Positions 1 to 6,798 of a DNA stretch of 9,039 nucleotides are shown piece by piece. Origin of the DNA: Bacteroidales bacterium. GTDB taxonomy: Bacteria; Bacteroidota; Bacteroidia; Bacteroidales; Dysgonomonadaceae. How positions within the stretch are numbered: position 1 is the first letter of the stretch; every line of letters starts with the position of its first letter. The notes below the pieces were generated by a model. It saw only the letters and a list, made by a program, of their open reading frames with translations, was not told where the DNA came from and made no database searches. Location of the stretch: NCBI GenBank assembly GCA_012841425.1, contig DUUR01000078.1:1-9039 (forward strand), in the 5' to 3' direction. The position numbers and the translations under genes were made by a program.

Positions 1-888
1 AGACACAAATTGCACACTATCTTTATTGATAACTTCATACTCATCCTTAAGCAATTCTATAGTTTCATGCGACTCAATGCCGGTGTTAGATACAAACGAT
101 AGCAAGAGATATTTACCTTTAAAATTATATGAATTAATTAATTTACCCTCGCTATCGGTTAATTGAAAATATGGAATAGTTGCATCTTCGGCAGACCTAT
201 TAAGCTTTTGGGAATATACTTGTAGCCTTTTAGTAATATCGGTTTCAACAACATCACCTTCTAGATATCCTAAAACTCTTTCAAGCGATTTAGGAGTATC
301 GCTGTTTGTGAAAAAATTATTTATTAAGATTAAGCTTGATAACTTAGTTGGGTTTTCTTTTATATACTCCTCGGCTTTTAGGGTTAACTCGTGATTTAAA
401 AGATTTAGATTTGAAATGCCATCACTTTTAGATAATGAATTATTTCGTGAAGAATCAATATCTTTAATCACATTTAAATCATTCAGCAATTGTCCTCTCT
501 GCTTTAATAAATCCTGATTGTCATTTTTAAAAGCAGTTAAGTCATTGTTTACTTCATTTCCACTTACCTTTATAACATCGGGATAAAGTGCATCTCCTTT
601 TACTGTTACCTTCTGGCCATTATCGGCAAAAACAACAGTTGAGCCATCGTTGATATATAAAGAAAATGCTGTTAGTGTGTCAATATTAACCTTATAGTTA
701 AATTTCTTATTATCATAAACAGGTATAGTATCTATAACAAGCGAGTCTGCAGAGAGGTATGAAGCTAGAATGTAGGGGCTTGAGAGATTGGCAATATCAC
801 CTTTTATAATAGTACCGTCTGACTCCTTGCATGACAATGCAAATAGCAAACAGATTATTGATATGATGATTATATAATATTTCCCCAT
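1..888 (-). CDS. Thioredoxin-fold lipoprotein with DUF4369-like N-domain, CxxC lost (partial, 3' end off window)
   Basis: The reading frame is open from the ATG at 888 to the window edge: 296 codons with no stop. Residues 1-20 form a lipoprotein signal peptide: a hydrophobic stretch rich in Ile and Leu, then A-L-S-C with Cys20 as the lipidated residue. The acidic residues just after it (KESD) would suit transport to the outer membrane. Residues about 25-110 are beta-rich and look like the DUF4369 domain that Bacteroidota place before AhpC/TSA or TlpA-like thioredoxin domains. A polar helical linker follows (about 110-230), then the start of a thioredoxin fold (FQLTDSEGKLIN, then KGKYLLLSFVS). 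Where TlpA/ResA proteins have WCxPC, this protein has N268-T-G-I-E-S273, so the redox cysteines are absent. It is therefore probably not a disulfide reductase; a binding or structural role in the envelope is inferred. It is transcribed away from the neighbouring glycosyltransferase from its own promoter. The exact family is uncertain because the C-terminus is missing. Confidence 0.75.
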   Translation of the reverse strand, partial: MGKYYIIIISIICLLFALSCKESDGTIIKGDIANLSSPYILASYLSADSLVIDTIPVYDNKKFNYKVNIDTLTAFSLYINDGSTVVFADNGQKVTVKGDALYPDVIKVSGNEVNNDLTAFKNDNQDLLKQRGQLLNDLNVIKDIDSSRNNSLSKSDGISNLNLLNHELTLKAEEYIKENPTKLSSLILINNFFTNSDTPKSLERVLGYLEGDVVETDITKRLQVYSQKLNRSAEDATIPYFQLTDSEGKLINSYNFKGKYLLLSFVSNTGIESHETIELLKDEYEVINKDSVQFVS

Positions 889-934
889 TCTTTATACGGA
901 AGGTTTGGCAAACTAAATCAAACCTATAAAGAGA

Positions 935-964
935 CAAAGATATTGTATTTTTTTAAATATTCAA
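935..964 (-). promoter_or_regulatory. Bacteroidota-type promoter for the lipoprotein gene
   Basis: On the minus strand TTG (964-962) is followed after 19 bp by TATCTTTG (942-935), an exact match to the Bacteroidota -7 consensus TAnnTTTG. A second -7-like box, TAGGTTTG, lies at 926-919. The predicted leader is about 40 nt before the ATG at 888. No promoter mapping is available; this rests on motif and spacing alone. Confidence 0.55.
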
Positions 965-1023
965 TGATTTTCACATTTATTATTTATATTTTAATCATAA
1001 GAAATCAAATCGATTTAATTGTG

Positions 1024-1053
1024 TTGCAAAAAAGAAGAAAATGGCTAGATTTG
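1024..1053 (+). promoter_or_regulatory. Bacteroidota-type promoter for the glycosyltransferase gene
   Basis: TTG (1024-1026), a 19-bp spacer and TAGATTTG (1046-1053) match the -33/-7 consensus with the same spacing as the divergent promoter of the lipoprotein gene. Transcription would start near 1060, leaving only about 20 nt of leader before the ATG at 1079, with no Shine-Dalgarno sequence. Confidence 0.6.
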
Positions 1054-1078
1054 TGTATTAAAATTGAAAACATAAGAT

Positions 1079-2068
1079 ATGTACTTCTCTATTATAATTC
1101 CACTTTTTAATAGACCTAGCGAATTGGACGAACTTCTTCTGAGTTTATGCAATCAAACAAATAAGAAATTTGAAGTAATTATAGCTGAAGATGGCTCCAC
1201 AATAAAAAGTGATAAAGTAGTAGAAAAGTACAAAGACAAATTATCAATTATTTATTTCGAGAAACCTAATTCTGGGCCAGGGCTTACTAGAAACAAAGGG
1301 GCAGAAAAAGCCAATTACGACTGGCTAATTTTTTTTGACTCAGATTGTATAATTCCCAAAAACTATATTGAAAGTGTAACTTCGTTTCTTAATACAAATT
1401 CCGTAGATGCCTATGGGGGCCCCGATGCTGCGTTATCATCATTTACGCCAGTTCAAAAAGCTATCAACTACTCAATGACATCATTCTTTACCACTGGAGG
1501 AATTAGAGGAGGGAGCAAGACGTTGGATAAGTTTTACCCAAGGAGCTTTAACCTAGGGGTTTCACGAAAAGCTTTTGATACTCTAAACGGATATGGAAAA
1601 ATGCGATTTGGAGAAGACATTGACTTTAGTTTACGCCTACTTCAAGCTGGATTTAAAACCTCTCTTATTCCAGATGCTTTTGTATACCACAAGAGAAGAG
1701 CCAACTTAAGACAATTTTTTAAGCAAGTTTTCAACTCAGGCATAGCCCGAATAGACCTTCATCTACTACATCCTGGATCCTTAAAATTGGTTCATTCATT
1801 ACCAGCATGTTTTGTAATGGGCGTTGCAGTAATATTAATTCTCTCATTATTCTACCCCATACTATTATTATTACTGATCTCCTATTCTATTATTGTGTTT
1901 ATCGACTCATTAATAAAGAATAGATCTATAAAAGTAGCCTTATGCAGCATAGCATCCTCATGGGTGCAATTAGTGGGATATGGCAGCGGATTTATATCCG
2001 CATTTTGGAATCGACTAATTCTTAAAAAAGGCGAATACAACGCCTTTGAGAAGAAATTTTACGATTAG
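1079..2068 (+). CDS. Family 2 glycosyltransferase with C-terminal membrane segments
   Basis: This 329-residue protein has a GT-A fold glycosyltransferase family 2 domain at about residues 1-230. It opens with the usual FSIIIPLFNR strand and continues to a nucleotide-binding segment (VIIAEDGS). The metal-binding DxD is D87-S-D89 after a hydrophobic strand, and the catalytic-base ED motif is G178-E-D180 followed by FSLRLLQAG. The family transfers sugar from an NDP-sugar to an acceptor at the cytoplasmic membrane face; donor and acceptor cannot be told from sequence. Residues about 240-310 hold two or three hydrophobic helices, so the enzyme is probably anchored with the catalytic domain in the cytoplasm. 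It stands alone between a divergent lipoprotein gene and a convergent upp, not inside a polysaccharide cluster, so it may act on an envelope lipid or glycan. The start is well placed at the beginning of the first beta strand and lies 25 nt after a good -7 box. Confidence 0.85.
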   Translation: MYFSIIIPLFNRPSELDELLLSLCNQTNKKFEVIIAEDGSTIKSDKVVEKYKDKLSIIYFEKPNSGPGLTRNKGAEKANYDWLIFFDSDCIIPKNYIESVTSFLNTNSVDAYGGPDAALSSFTPVQKAINYSMTSFFTTGGIRGGSKTLDKFYPRSFNLGVSRKAFDTLNGYGKMRFGEDIDFSLRLLQAGFKTSLIPDAFVYHKRRANLRQFFKQVFNSGIARIDLHLLHPGSLKLVHSLPACFVMGVAVILILSLFYPILLLLLISYSIIVFIDSLIKNRSIKVALCSIASSWVQLVGYGSGFISAFWNRLILKKGEYNAFEKKFYD

Positions 2069-2085
2069 CTTAACTGTATATACAA

Positions 2086-2745
2086 TTAAATTTTCTCGCC
2101 ATAAGCCAAATCGCCAGCATCTCCAAGACCTGGAATTATATACGACGATTCGTTTACAGCAGGATCAATTGCGGCAGCCCAAATAGTAGTTTTATCCTCT
2201 GGGAAAATACTTTTACAATAATCAACAGCTTGTCGGCTAGCAATAATAGTAGCAATATGAATTTTTGAAGGATTGCCCTTTGTAAGCAATGCTCTATATG
2301 TTAACTCCATACTACTTCCTGTTGCCAACATAGGATCGGTAAGTATTAAAGTTTTGCCTTCAATAGATGGAGAGGCAATATACTCTATATGAATATCGAA
2401 AGTCTTATGTCCAGTTTCGCGATATTTTCTGTAAGCCGAAACAAAAGCATTGTCAGCACCATCAAGATAGTTAAGCATGCCATGATGATAAGGCAATCCG
2501 GCTCGTAAAATTGTTGCAATCACCACTTCTTCTTGTGGAACGGATACGTCGGCTTTATCAAGAGGAGTGTCAACAGTAATAGTATTATAGGTAAACTGCT
2601 TGCTGATTTCATATGCCATCAGCTCGCCAACTCTTTCTATATTTCTGCGAAAACGCAGACGATCGTTTTGAATGGTTACATCACGAATTTCTCTTACGAA
2701 TGAATTGAGAAGAGAGTTACTTTCCGAAAAGTTAATTACTTGCAT
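2086..2745 (-). CDS. upp: Uracil phosphoribosyltransferase
   Basis: This 219-residue enzyme of pyrimidine salvage converts uracil and PRPP to UMP and pyrophosphate in the cytosol. The PRPP-binding signature is at residues about 133-146 (LILTDPMLATGSSM, with D137). An upstream ATILRAGLPYHHGML block is typical of UPRTases. The C-terminal uracil-binding loop (IPGLGDAGDLAYG, about 204-216) is intact. Length is close to that of family members (about 208-220). The gene is monocistronic: it converges with the glycosyltransferase gene, 17 bp away, and diverges from pckA. Its start is supported by the TACCTTTG box about 56 bp upstream. No frame damage is seen. Clustering with the glycosyltransferase looks incidental. 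Confidence 0.95.
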   Translation of the reverse strand: MQVINFSESNSLLNSFVREIRDVTIQNDRLRFRRNIERVGELMAYEISKQFTYNTITVDTPLDKADVSVPQEEVVIATILRAGLPYHHGMLNYLDGADNAFVSAYRKYRETGHKTFDIHIEYIASPSIEGKTLILTDPMLATGSSMELTYRALLTKGNPSKIHIATIIASRQAVDYCKSIFPEDKTTIWAAAIDPAVNESSYIIPGLGDAGDLAYGEKI

Positions 2746-2800
2746 AGGTTATATTTATAATAATGAGAATGTGCATCTAATAGAAACTAATTTCGGAATA

Positions 2801-2832
2801 CAAAGGTACTATAATTAGAGGTTTTGCTAAAC
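2801..2832 (-). promoter_or_regulatory. Probable promoter of upp
   Basis: TACCTTTG on the minus strand (2808-2801) is a perfect TAnnTTTG -7 box. The -33 region, 19-20 bp further upstream around 2828-2832, reads TTTA/GTTT and so matches TTTG only partly. Transcription would start near 2794, giving a leader of about 50 nt. Confidence 0.45.
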
Positions 2833-2884
2833 TTTTAATCTGATTTTTTGTTAAATAACAGGATATGGAGATAAAAAAACAAAC

Positions 2885-2908
2885 AATTAGAGAAATTTTT
2901 CTTTAATT
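2885..2908. repeat. 11-bp inverted repeat upstream of pckA
   Basis: AATTAGAGAAA (2885-2895) and TTTCTTTAATT (2898-2908) are complementary over 11 positions with one G-T pair and a 2-bp centre. It ends just before the -33 element of the predicted pckA promoter, where an activator or repressor could bind. The AT-richness of the region means it could also be chance. Confidence 0.3.
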
Positions 2909-2911
2909 AGT

Positions 2912-2941
2912 TTTGTGATTAAACTTATTTGATTATTTTTG
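2912..2941 (+). promoter_or_regulatory. Probable promoter of pckA
   Basis: TTTG (2912-2915), an 18-bp spacer and TATTTTTG (2934-2941) fit the Bacteroidota promoter pattern. The leader would be about 65 nt, AT-rich, with no Shine-Dalgarno sequence. An alternative -7 box, TAGTTTTG, lies at 2908-2915 but has no -33 partner. Confidence 0.5.
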
Positions 2942-3012
2942 TAGAGTTGTTTTTAGGTGTATTTTCAAACAAATAGATTTTAGATATAAATATTAATCCC
3001 AAATTATTAAAG

Positions 3013-4605
3013 ATGGCAAATTTAGATTTAAGCAAGTATGGTATTGCTGGTGATTTTGAAATCATTCACAATCCTACCTACGAAACACTTTACCAAGATG
3101 AATTGAATCCTGCAAACGAAGGATTTGAAAAAGCTAAGTTAACAAAAAGTGGTGCTACAGCAGTTTACACCGGAAAATTTACCGGTCGCTCTCCAAAAGA
3201 CAAATACTTTGTAAAGGACGATACAACTAAAGACACTCTTTGGTGGGACGGAACTATTAATCGCCCATGTACTAAAGAAGCTTTCGATTATTGTAAAGGA
3301 CGCGTTACAGATCAGCTTTCTAAAGCTAAAAAAATATATGTAGTAGACACTTTCTGCGGTACCAACGAAGATACACGCATGAAAGTTCGTTTTATCGTTG
3401 AAGTAGCATGGCAAGCACACTTTGTTACTAACATGTTTATCCGCCCTTCACACTACGAACTAGCACACTATGGTGAGCCAGATTTCGTATGTTTAAACGG
3501 TTCAAAAACTACTAACGACAAATGGCAAGAGCATGGATTAAACTCTGAAAACTTCACACTGTTTGATCTAACTCAAAAAATGCAAGTTATTGGTGGTACA
3601 TGGTATGGTGGTGAGATGAAAAAAGGAATTTTTGCATTGATGAACTACTACTTGCCATTACGCGGTATTGCTTCTATGCACTGCTCGGCCAACGTTGGTA
3701 AAGATGGTGATGTTGCTGTATTCTTTGGTCTTTCAGGAACAGGTAAAACAACTCTTTCTGCCGATCCAAAACGCTTCTTAATTGGTGATGATGAGCACGG
3801 TTGGGACGACAATGGTGTATTTAACTACGAAGGTGGTTGCTATGCTAAAACAGTAAACCTGAGCGAAGCAAACGAACCAGACATCTGGAGAGCTATCCGT
3901 CGCGATGCATTATTAGAAAACGTAGCTGTTGATGATGAAGGAAATATCGATTTCTCTGACATCTCTGCAACAGAAAACACTCGTGTATCTTACCCAATTC
4001 ACCACATAAGCAAAATTGTTCTTCCTTCACGCGCAGGACATGCTAAAAAGATTATCTATCTTTCGGCTGATGCTTTTGGTGTATTACCTCCAGTTTCAAT
4101 TCTTGATAACGACCAGGCACAGTATCACTTCCTTTGCGGATTTACTAGCAAGCTAGCAGGTACAGAGCGTGGTATTACAGAACCACAACCATCATTCTCA
4201 CCTGCATTTGGTGAAGCTTTCCTTACAGTTCACCCAACTATTTATGCTCAACGCTTATCTGAAAAAATGGATCAGCACAATGCTAAAGCATATCTTGTAA
4301 ATACAGGATGGAATGGAACAGGAAAACGTATCTCTCTTAAAGATACACGTGCTATCATTGATGCTATCCTTGATGGTTCAATTGAAGAAGCAGAAACAGT
4401 TCACGTACCAATCATGAACCTTACAGCTCCTGCAAAATTAAATGGTGTTTCAGATATTCTTGATCCACGTTCAACTTATGCAGATGCAAGCGAGTGGGAA
4501 GCAAAAGCTAAGAAACTTGCTGCTATGTATATCGAGAACTTCGAGCAATATACAGACACAGATGCTGCTAAGGCTTTGATTCCTTCAGGACCACAATTAG
4601 ACTAA
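3013..4605 (+). CDS. pckA: Phosphoenolpyruvate carboxykinase (ATP)
   Basis: This 530-residue cytosolic enzyme interconverts oxaloacetate + ATP with PEP + CO2 + ADP. In fermentative Bacteroidales it often runs toward CO2 fixation on the way to succinate, besides gluconeogenesis. All catalytic signatures of the ATP-dependent family are present: substrate-binding R59 in TGRSPKDK (57-64), the W197-YGGEMKKG block with Y198 and K203/K204, H223 in MHCSANVG, the kinase-1a P-loop GLSGTGKT (239-246, K245), the metal-binding GDDEHGW (258-264) and R324 in the TRVSYP segment. Length agrees with the family (about 530-540). The start codon is followed at once by conserved sequence ([11 protein letters not shown]). 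The gene is monocistronic, with its own promoter and a strong terminator 57 bp after the stop. Codon use is rich in C-ending Asn, Asp and Phe codons in places, as expected of a highly expressed gene in an AT-rich genome. Confidence 0.97.
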   Translation: MANLDLSKYGIAGDFEIIHNPTYETLYQDELNPANEGFEKAKLTKSGATAVYTGKFTGRSPKDKYFVKDDTTKDTLWWDGTINRPCTKEAFDYCKGRVTDQLSKAKKIYVVDTFCGTNEDTRMKVRFIVEVAWQAHFVTNMFIRPSHYELAHYGEPDFVCLNGSKTTNDKWQEHGLNSENFTLFDLTQKMQVIGGTWYGGEMKKGIFALMNYYLPLRGIASMHCSANVGKDGDVAVFFGLSGTGKTTLSADPKRFLIGDDEHGWDDNGVFNYEGGCYAKTVNLSEANEPDIWRAIRRDALLENVAVDDEGNIDFSDISATENTRVSYPIHHISKIVLPSRAGHAKKIIYLSADAFGVLPPVSILDNDQAQYHFLCGFTSKLAGTERGITEPQPSFSPAFGEAFLTVHPTIYAQRLSEKMDQHNAKAYLVNTGWNGTGKRISLKDTRAIIDAILDGSIEEAETVHVPIMNLTAPAKLNGVSDILDPRSTYADASEWEAKAKKLAAMYIENFEQYTDTDAAKALIPSGPQLD

Positions 4606-4661
4606 TACATTAGTTTAAATAAATAATTACTGGAAAACATTAAGTTTTTCTGGATTCTATT

Positions 4662-4700
4662 AAAGAGACTGTCTCAAATTACGAGATGGTCTCTTTTTTT
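4662..4700 (+). terminator. Intrinsic terminator of pckA
   Basis: AAAGAGACTGTCTC (4662-4675) pairs with GAGATGGTCTCTTT (4683-4696) through 14 pairs including two G-U wobbles. The loop is 7 nt (4676-4682) and the stem runs into seven T (4694-4700). It lies 57 bp after the pckA stop and marks the left border of the accessory stretch that follows. Confidence 0.85.
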
Positions 4701-5060
4701 GCTCTAATTATAACGACACCTTTACATTTACATATATTCAGCAATTATACAGCTGAACATCCGCATAAACCTCTCATCTAAACCCAACATAGTCCTTACC
4801 AAGTCCTGAGTTTCCTTATTAATAACCGAGCCAGGTACGAGCCAGGTACGTATAAGGTATAGGCTAAGTTGCAGTAAAATCAGGACGACACATTGTGAGT
4901 TTGGGCTGGGGAAGAGTTGTAAAATATGTGAAAACGGATTTGTATTATGAAGGTGCTTGAACTCCAAAAATATCTTTCTTTGAGTTTAGATGATAAATAA
5001 TTAACTTCGGGGTTGATTATATTAAATGCAGTAAAACGAACTTCAATCAAATTAATATAA
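4701..5060. other. 360-bp stretch without a convincing gene, containing a doubtful disrupted ORF
   Basis: Together with the pckA terminator this fills the 455 bp between pckA and the RhuM gene. The only long frame is a minus-strand ORF at 4728-4967 (79 codons). I do not recognise it. Its C-terminal part (VINKETQDLVRTMLGLDERF and on to the stop at 4728) looks protein-like. Its N-terminal part reads differently because an 11-bp tandem duplication shifts the frame at 4827-4848. The ORF has no visible promoter. A further 17-codon plus-strand frame at 4947-5000 is probably meaningless. No clear TAnnTTTG promoter was found for the downstream RhuM gene. The stretch may be the eroded end of an insertion. 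Confidence 0.4.
4827..4848. repeat. 11-bp tandem duplication
   Basis: CGAGCCAGGTA occurs twice head to tail (4827-4837 and 4838-4848), followed by CG of a third start. Because 11 is not a multiple of three, the copy is read in two frames by the minus-strand ORF across it (RTWL, then VPGS). This suggests a recent slippage event in non-functional sequence. Confidence 0.85.
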
Positions 5061-6104
5061 ATGACTAAGGAGCAAGAAAGAGATGAGTTGCATAGGACTA
5101 AAGGTGAGATAATTATTTATCAGTCTGAAGAAGGGCAACCTAAAATTGATGTTCGACTAGAAAATGAAAATGTTTGGTTGACACAAGCTCAATTAGTAGA
5201 GTTATACCAATCGAGTAAATCAAACGTTAATGAGCATATAAAACATATATTTGAAGAAGAGGAGTTAAATGAAGAAGTGGTTGTTCGGAAATTCCGAACA
5301 ACCGCACAACATGGTGCTATAAAGGGAAAAACACAAGTTAACCTGTCTAACTTTTATAACCTTGATATGATTATTTCCCTTGGTTATAGAATTAAATCAA
5401 GTATCGCTACTAAGTTTCGGATATGGGCCACTGAACGTTTAAAGGAATACATAGTAAAAGGTTTTACTATGGACGATGAACGGCTGAAACAAATGGGCGG
5501 TGGTGGATACTGGTATGAGTTACTAAACCGCATAAGAGATATCCGCTCATCTGAAAAAGTGCTTTATCGTCAGGTTCTGGATTTATATGCCACAAGTGTA
5601 GATTACGACCCTAATTCTCCTGAATCAGCTGATTTCTTTAAGATAGTACAAAATAAGCTTCATTATGCTGCACATGGATATACCGGTGCTGAAGTGATCT
5701 ATAATAGAGTTGATAGCGATAAGCCATTTATGTGTTTGACAACATTTTCGGGTAAACAGCCTACTTCGAGGGAAATTACAGTTGCTAAAAACTATTTATC
5801 AGAGGAAGAATTAAAAATTCTGAACAATTTGGTTTCTGGTTATTTTGACTTTGCTGAAATTCAGGCCATGAAACAAAAACCAATGTACATGAGTGATTAC
5901 ACTGATCAACTAGATAAGATATTATCTGCAACAGGACAAGAGATTTTAAATAACTCCGGCAAGATAAGTCATAAAAATGCAATTACTAAAGCAAAGTCTG
6001 AGTACAAAAAATATCAGGTTAAAACTTTATCACCCGTTGAAGAAGCTTATTTGGAAAATTTGAAGGATGCTCAAAAGAAACTGAGTAATAAAAAACAATA
6101 TTAA
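5061..6104 (+). CDS. RhuM-family protein (virulence RhuM domain)
   Basis: This 347-residue protein matches the RhuM family, named after a gene of Salmonella pathogenicity island 3 and common on mobile islands, near restriction-modification genes and in prophages. Its molecular function is not established. Visible features: an N-terminal strand EIIIYQSEEGQPKIDVRLE (16-34); then VWLTQAQLVELY with S54-NVNEHIKHIF, a DNA-binding-like helix-turn-helix region (38-64); a conserved block FRTTAQHGAIKGKTQVNLSN with YNLDMIISLGYRI after it (about 78-111); and the C-terminal signature FFKIVQNKLHYAAHG (192-206), then TGAEVIYNRVDSDKPFMCL. Length fits the family (about 330-350) and the frame is undamaged. The first 15 residues are charged and extend past the usual start of relatives, but no later ATG precedes the conserved strand, so the ATG at 5061 is kept. 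It lies 12 bp before a broken Bro-N/Fic gene, probably in one transcript. Confidence 0.85.
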   Translation: MTKEQERDELHRTKGEIIIYQSEEGQPKIDVRLENENVWLTQAQLVELYQSSKSNVNEHIKHIFEEEELNEEVVVRKFRTTAQHGAIKGKTQVNLSNFYNLDMIISLGYRIKSSIATKFRIWATERLKEYIVKGFTMDDERLKQMGGGGYWYELLNRIRDIRSSEKVLYRQVLDLYATSVDYDPNSPESADFFKIVQNKLHYAAHGYTGAEVIYNRVDSDKPFMCLTTFSGKQPTSREITVAKNYLSEEELKILNNLVSGYFDFAEIQAMKQKPMYMSDYTDQLDKILSATGQEILNNSGKISHKNAITKAKSEYKKYQVKTLSPVEEAYLENLKDAQKKLSNKKQY

Positions 6105-6116
6105 CTTTCGCAGAAT

Positions 6117-6640
6117 ATGAGTAAGATTTCTGTTCGGTTTTTTGATGATCGTGAAGTACGTGCCATTTGGGATGATGAGAATGCCAAATGGTGGTTTTCT
6201 GTATTAGATATTGTGGCCGTGCTCACCGACCAGGATGATTACAACAAAACAAGAAATTATTGGAAATACCTAAAAGCGAAACTCAAGAAAGAAAAGAGCG
6301 AGTTGGTTAGTATTACTAACCAACTGAAATTAGAAGCAAAAGACGGAAAGAAGTATTTGACTGATATGCTGGATTTTGACGGAATTGTTGCTCTTGGCAA
6401 AGAGTTCCCTGGCAAGCAAGCAAATCGTTTTATTGAGTGGTTTACTTTTAGCGATGACTCAATAGATGGAAAGAGCAAGCAAAAAGCAAAAAAGAGTACT
6501 TAGATGCCATGATGAAAAGTCCAATTGATAATTCTGATATTAAGAATTTACTAAAAAATGCTCTTACGGAAGAAATTAATAGCCCAGAGGTCTACATGAA
6601 GGGAATTGACTATTCTTATTACTATGAAGAGTATGCATAA
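6117..6640 (+). pseudogene. Bro-N/Fic fusion gene with internal deletion and frameshift
   Basis: The first frame gives 128 residues (6117-6503). Residues 1-110 resemble the BRO/antirepressor N-terminal domain fused to Fic proteins in Bacteroidota (VRFFDDREVRAIWDDE, WWFSVLDIVAVL, LKLEAKDGKKYLTDML, FIEWFTFSDDSIDGKSKQKA). At A124 the sequence enters six A (6488-6493). The first frame then ends after KKST, while the -1 frame continues KKEYLDAMMKSP ... NALTEEINSPEVYMKGIDYSYYYEEYA to the TAA at 6638-6640. That tail is the typical C-terminus of Fic proteins (YLxAMxxSP, MKGIDxSYYYE). Everything between IDGKSK and KKEYLDAM is missing, including the Fic motif HPFxxGNGR, so no AMP-transferase activity is possible. 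The break is best explained by deletion at an A-rich junction. The 128-residue product could still be made as a lone Bro-N protein. Co-oriented with the RhuM gene, with a 12-bp gap. Confidence 0.75.
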
Positions 6641-6672
6641 AAAAACTCCCTTAAGATTTCTCTTAAAGGAGT
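6638..6672 (-). terminator. Intrinsic terminator of tRNA-Leu
   Basis: Read on the minus strand, ACTCCTTTAAGA (6672-6661) pairs with TCTTAAGGGAGT (6656-6645) over 12 pairs with one U-G wobble. A GAAA tetraloop (6660-6657) closes it and an uninterrupted T-run follows (to about 6639). It begins 17 bp after the tRNA 3' end. On the plus strand the stem still forms, with a C-A mismatch, but lacks an immediate T-run, so it could only weakly stop transcripts from the RhuM side. Confidence 0.85.
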
Positions 6673-6688
6673 CGGTAATTGGTTTTTG

Positions 6689-6770
6689 TGCGGCTGAAGG
6701 GACTCGAACCCCCACGTCTCTCGACACTAGATCCTAAGTCTAGCGCGGCTACCAATTACGCCACAGCCGC
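6689..6770 (-). tRNA. tRNA-Leu (anticodon UAG)
   Basis: The minus strand folds as an 82-nt class II tRNA. The acceptor stem GCGGCTG (6770-6764) pairs with CAGCCGC (6696-6690), with discriminator A at 6689. The anticodon stem CTAGA/TCTAG closes the loop CTTAGGA, giving anticodon TAG (6736-6734) for CUA and related Leu codons. A long variable arm (GTC-GAGA-GAC) and a GGTTCGAGTCC T-loop region are present. CCA is not encoded; the bases after A73 are CAA. It lies 28 bp after the purN stop with its own -7 box and ends at a strong terminator. Confidence 0.95.
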
Positions 6771-6781
6771 ATATCGGAGTG

Positions 6782-6789
6782 CAAAGATA
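6782..6789 (-). promoter_or_regulatory. -7 box of the tRNA-Leu promoter
   Basis: TATCTTTG (6789-6782 on the minus strand) is an exact TAnnTTTG match placed 11 bp upstream of the tRNA 5' end, the right distance for a very short leader. No clear TTTG -33 partner is seen 19-21 bp further upstream, which lies inside the 3' end of purN. Read-through from purN could contribute. Confidence 0.5.
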
Positions 6790-6798
6790 CTATTATTT

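Noticed and set aside
1007..1016. Palindrome AAATCGATTT upstream of the glycosyltransferase
   Set aside because: A 10-bp AT-rich palindrome is expected by chance at this composition, and no second copy was noticed in the window.
2070..2089. AT-rich hairpin TTAACTGTA/TACAATTAA between the convergent glycosyltransferase and upp genes
   Set aside because: It could be a weak bidirectional terminator, but the stem is nearly all A-T, has one mismatch on the plus strand and only a 2-nt centre, so it would need an altered fold. Not strong enough to annotate.
3139..3420. Minus-strand 93-codon ORF inside pckA
   Set aside because: It is a shadow of a fully supported gene, with no promoter and no recognisable domain.
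4662..4700. Possible insertion-sequence end at GAGACTGTCTC
   Set aside because: The motif looks like some transposon termini, but the full stem, loop and T-run right after pckA are explained by an intrinsic terminator. No matching inverted copy is seen at the other side of the accessory block.
5785..5982. Minus-strand 65-codon ORF inside the RhuM gene
   Set aside because: It is a shadow frame opposite a conserved family protein.
6257..6478. Minus-strand 73-codon ORF opposite the Bro-N region
   Set aside because: It is a shadow of the Bro-N-like coding frame, whose translation is recognisable on the plus strand.
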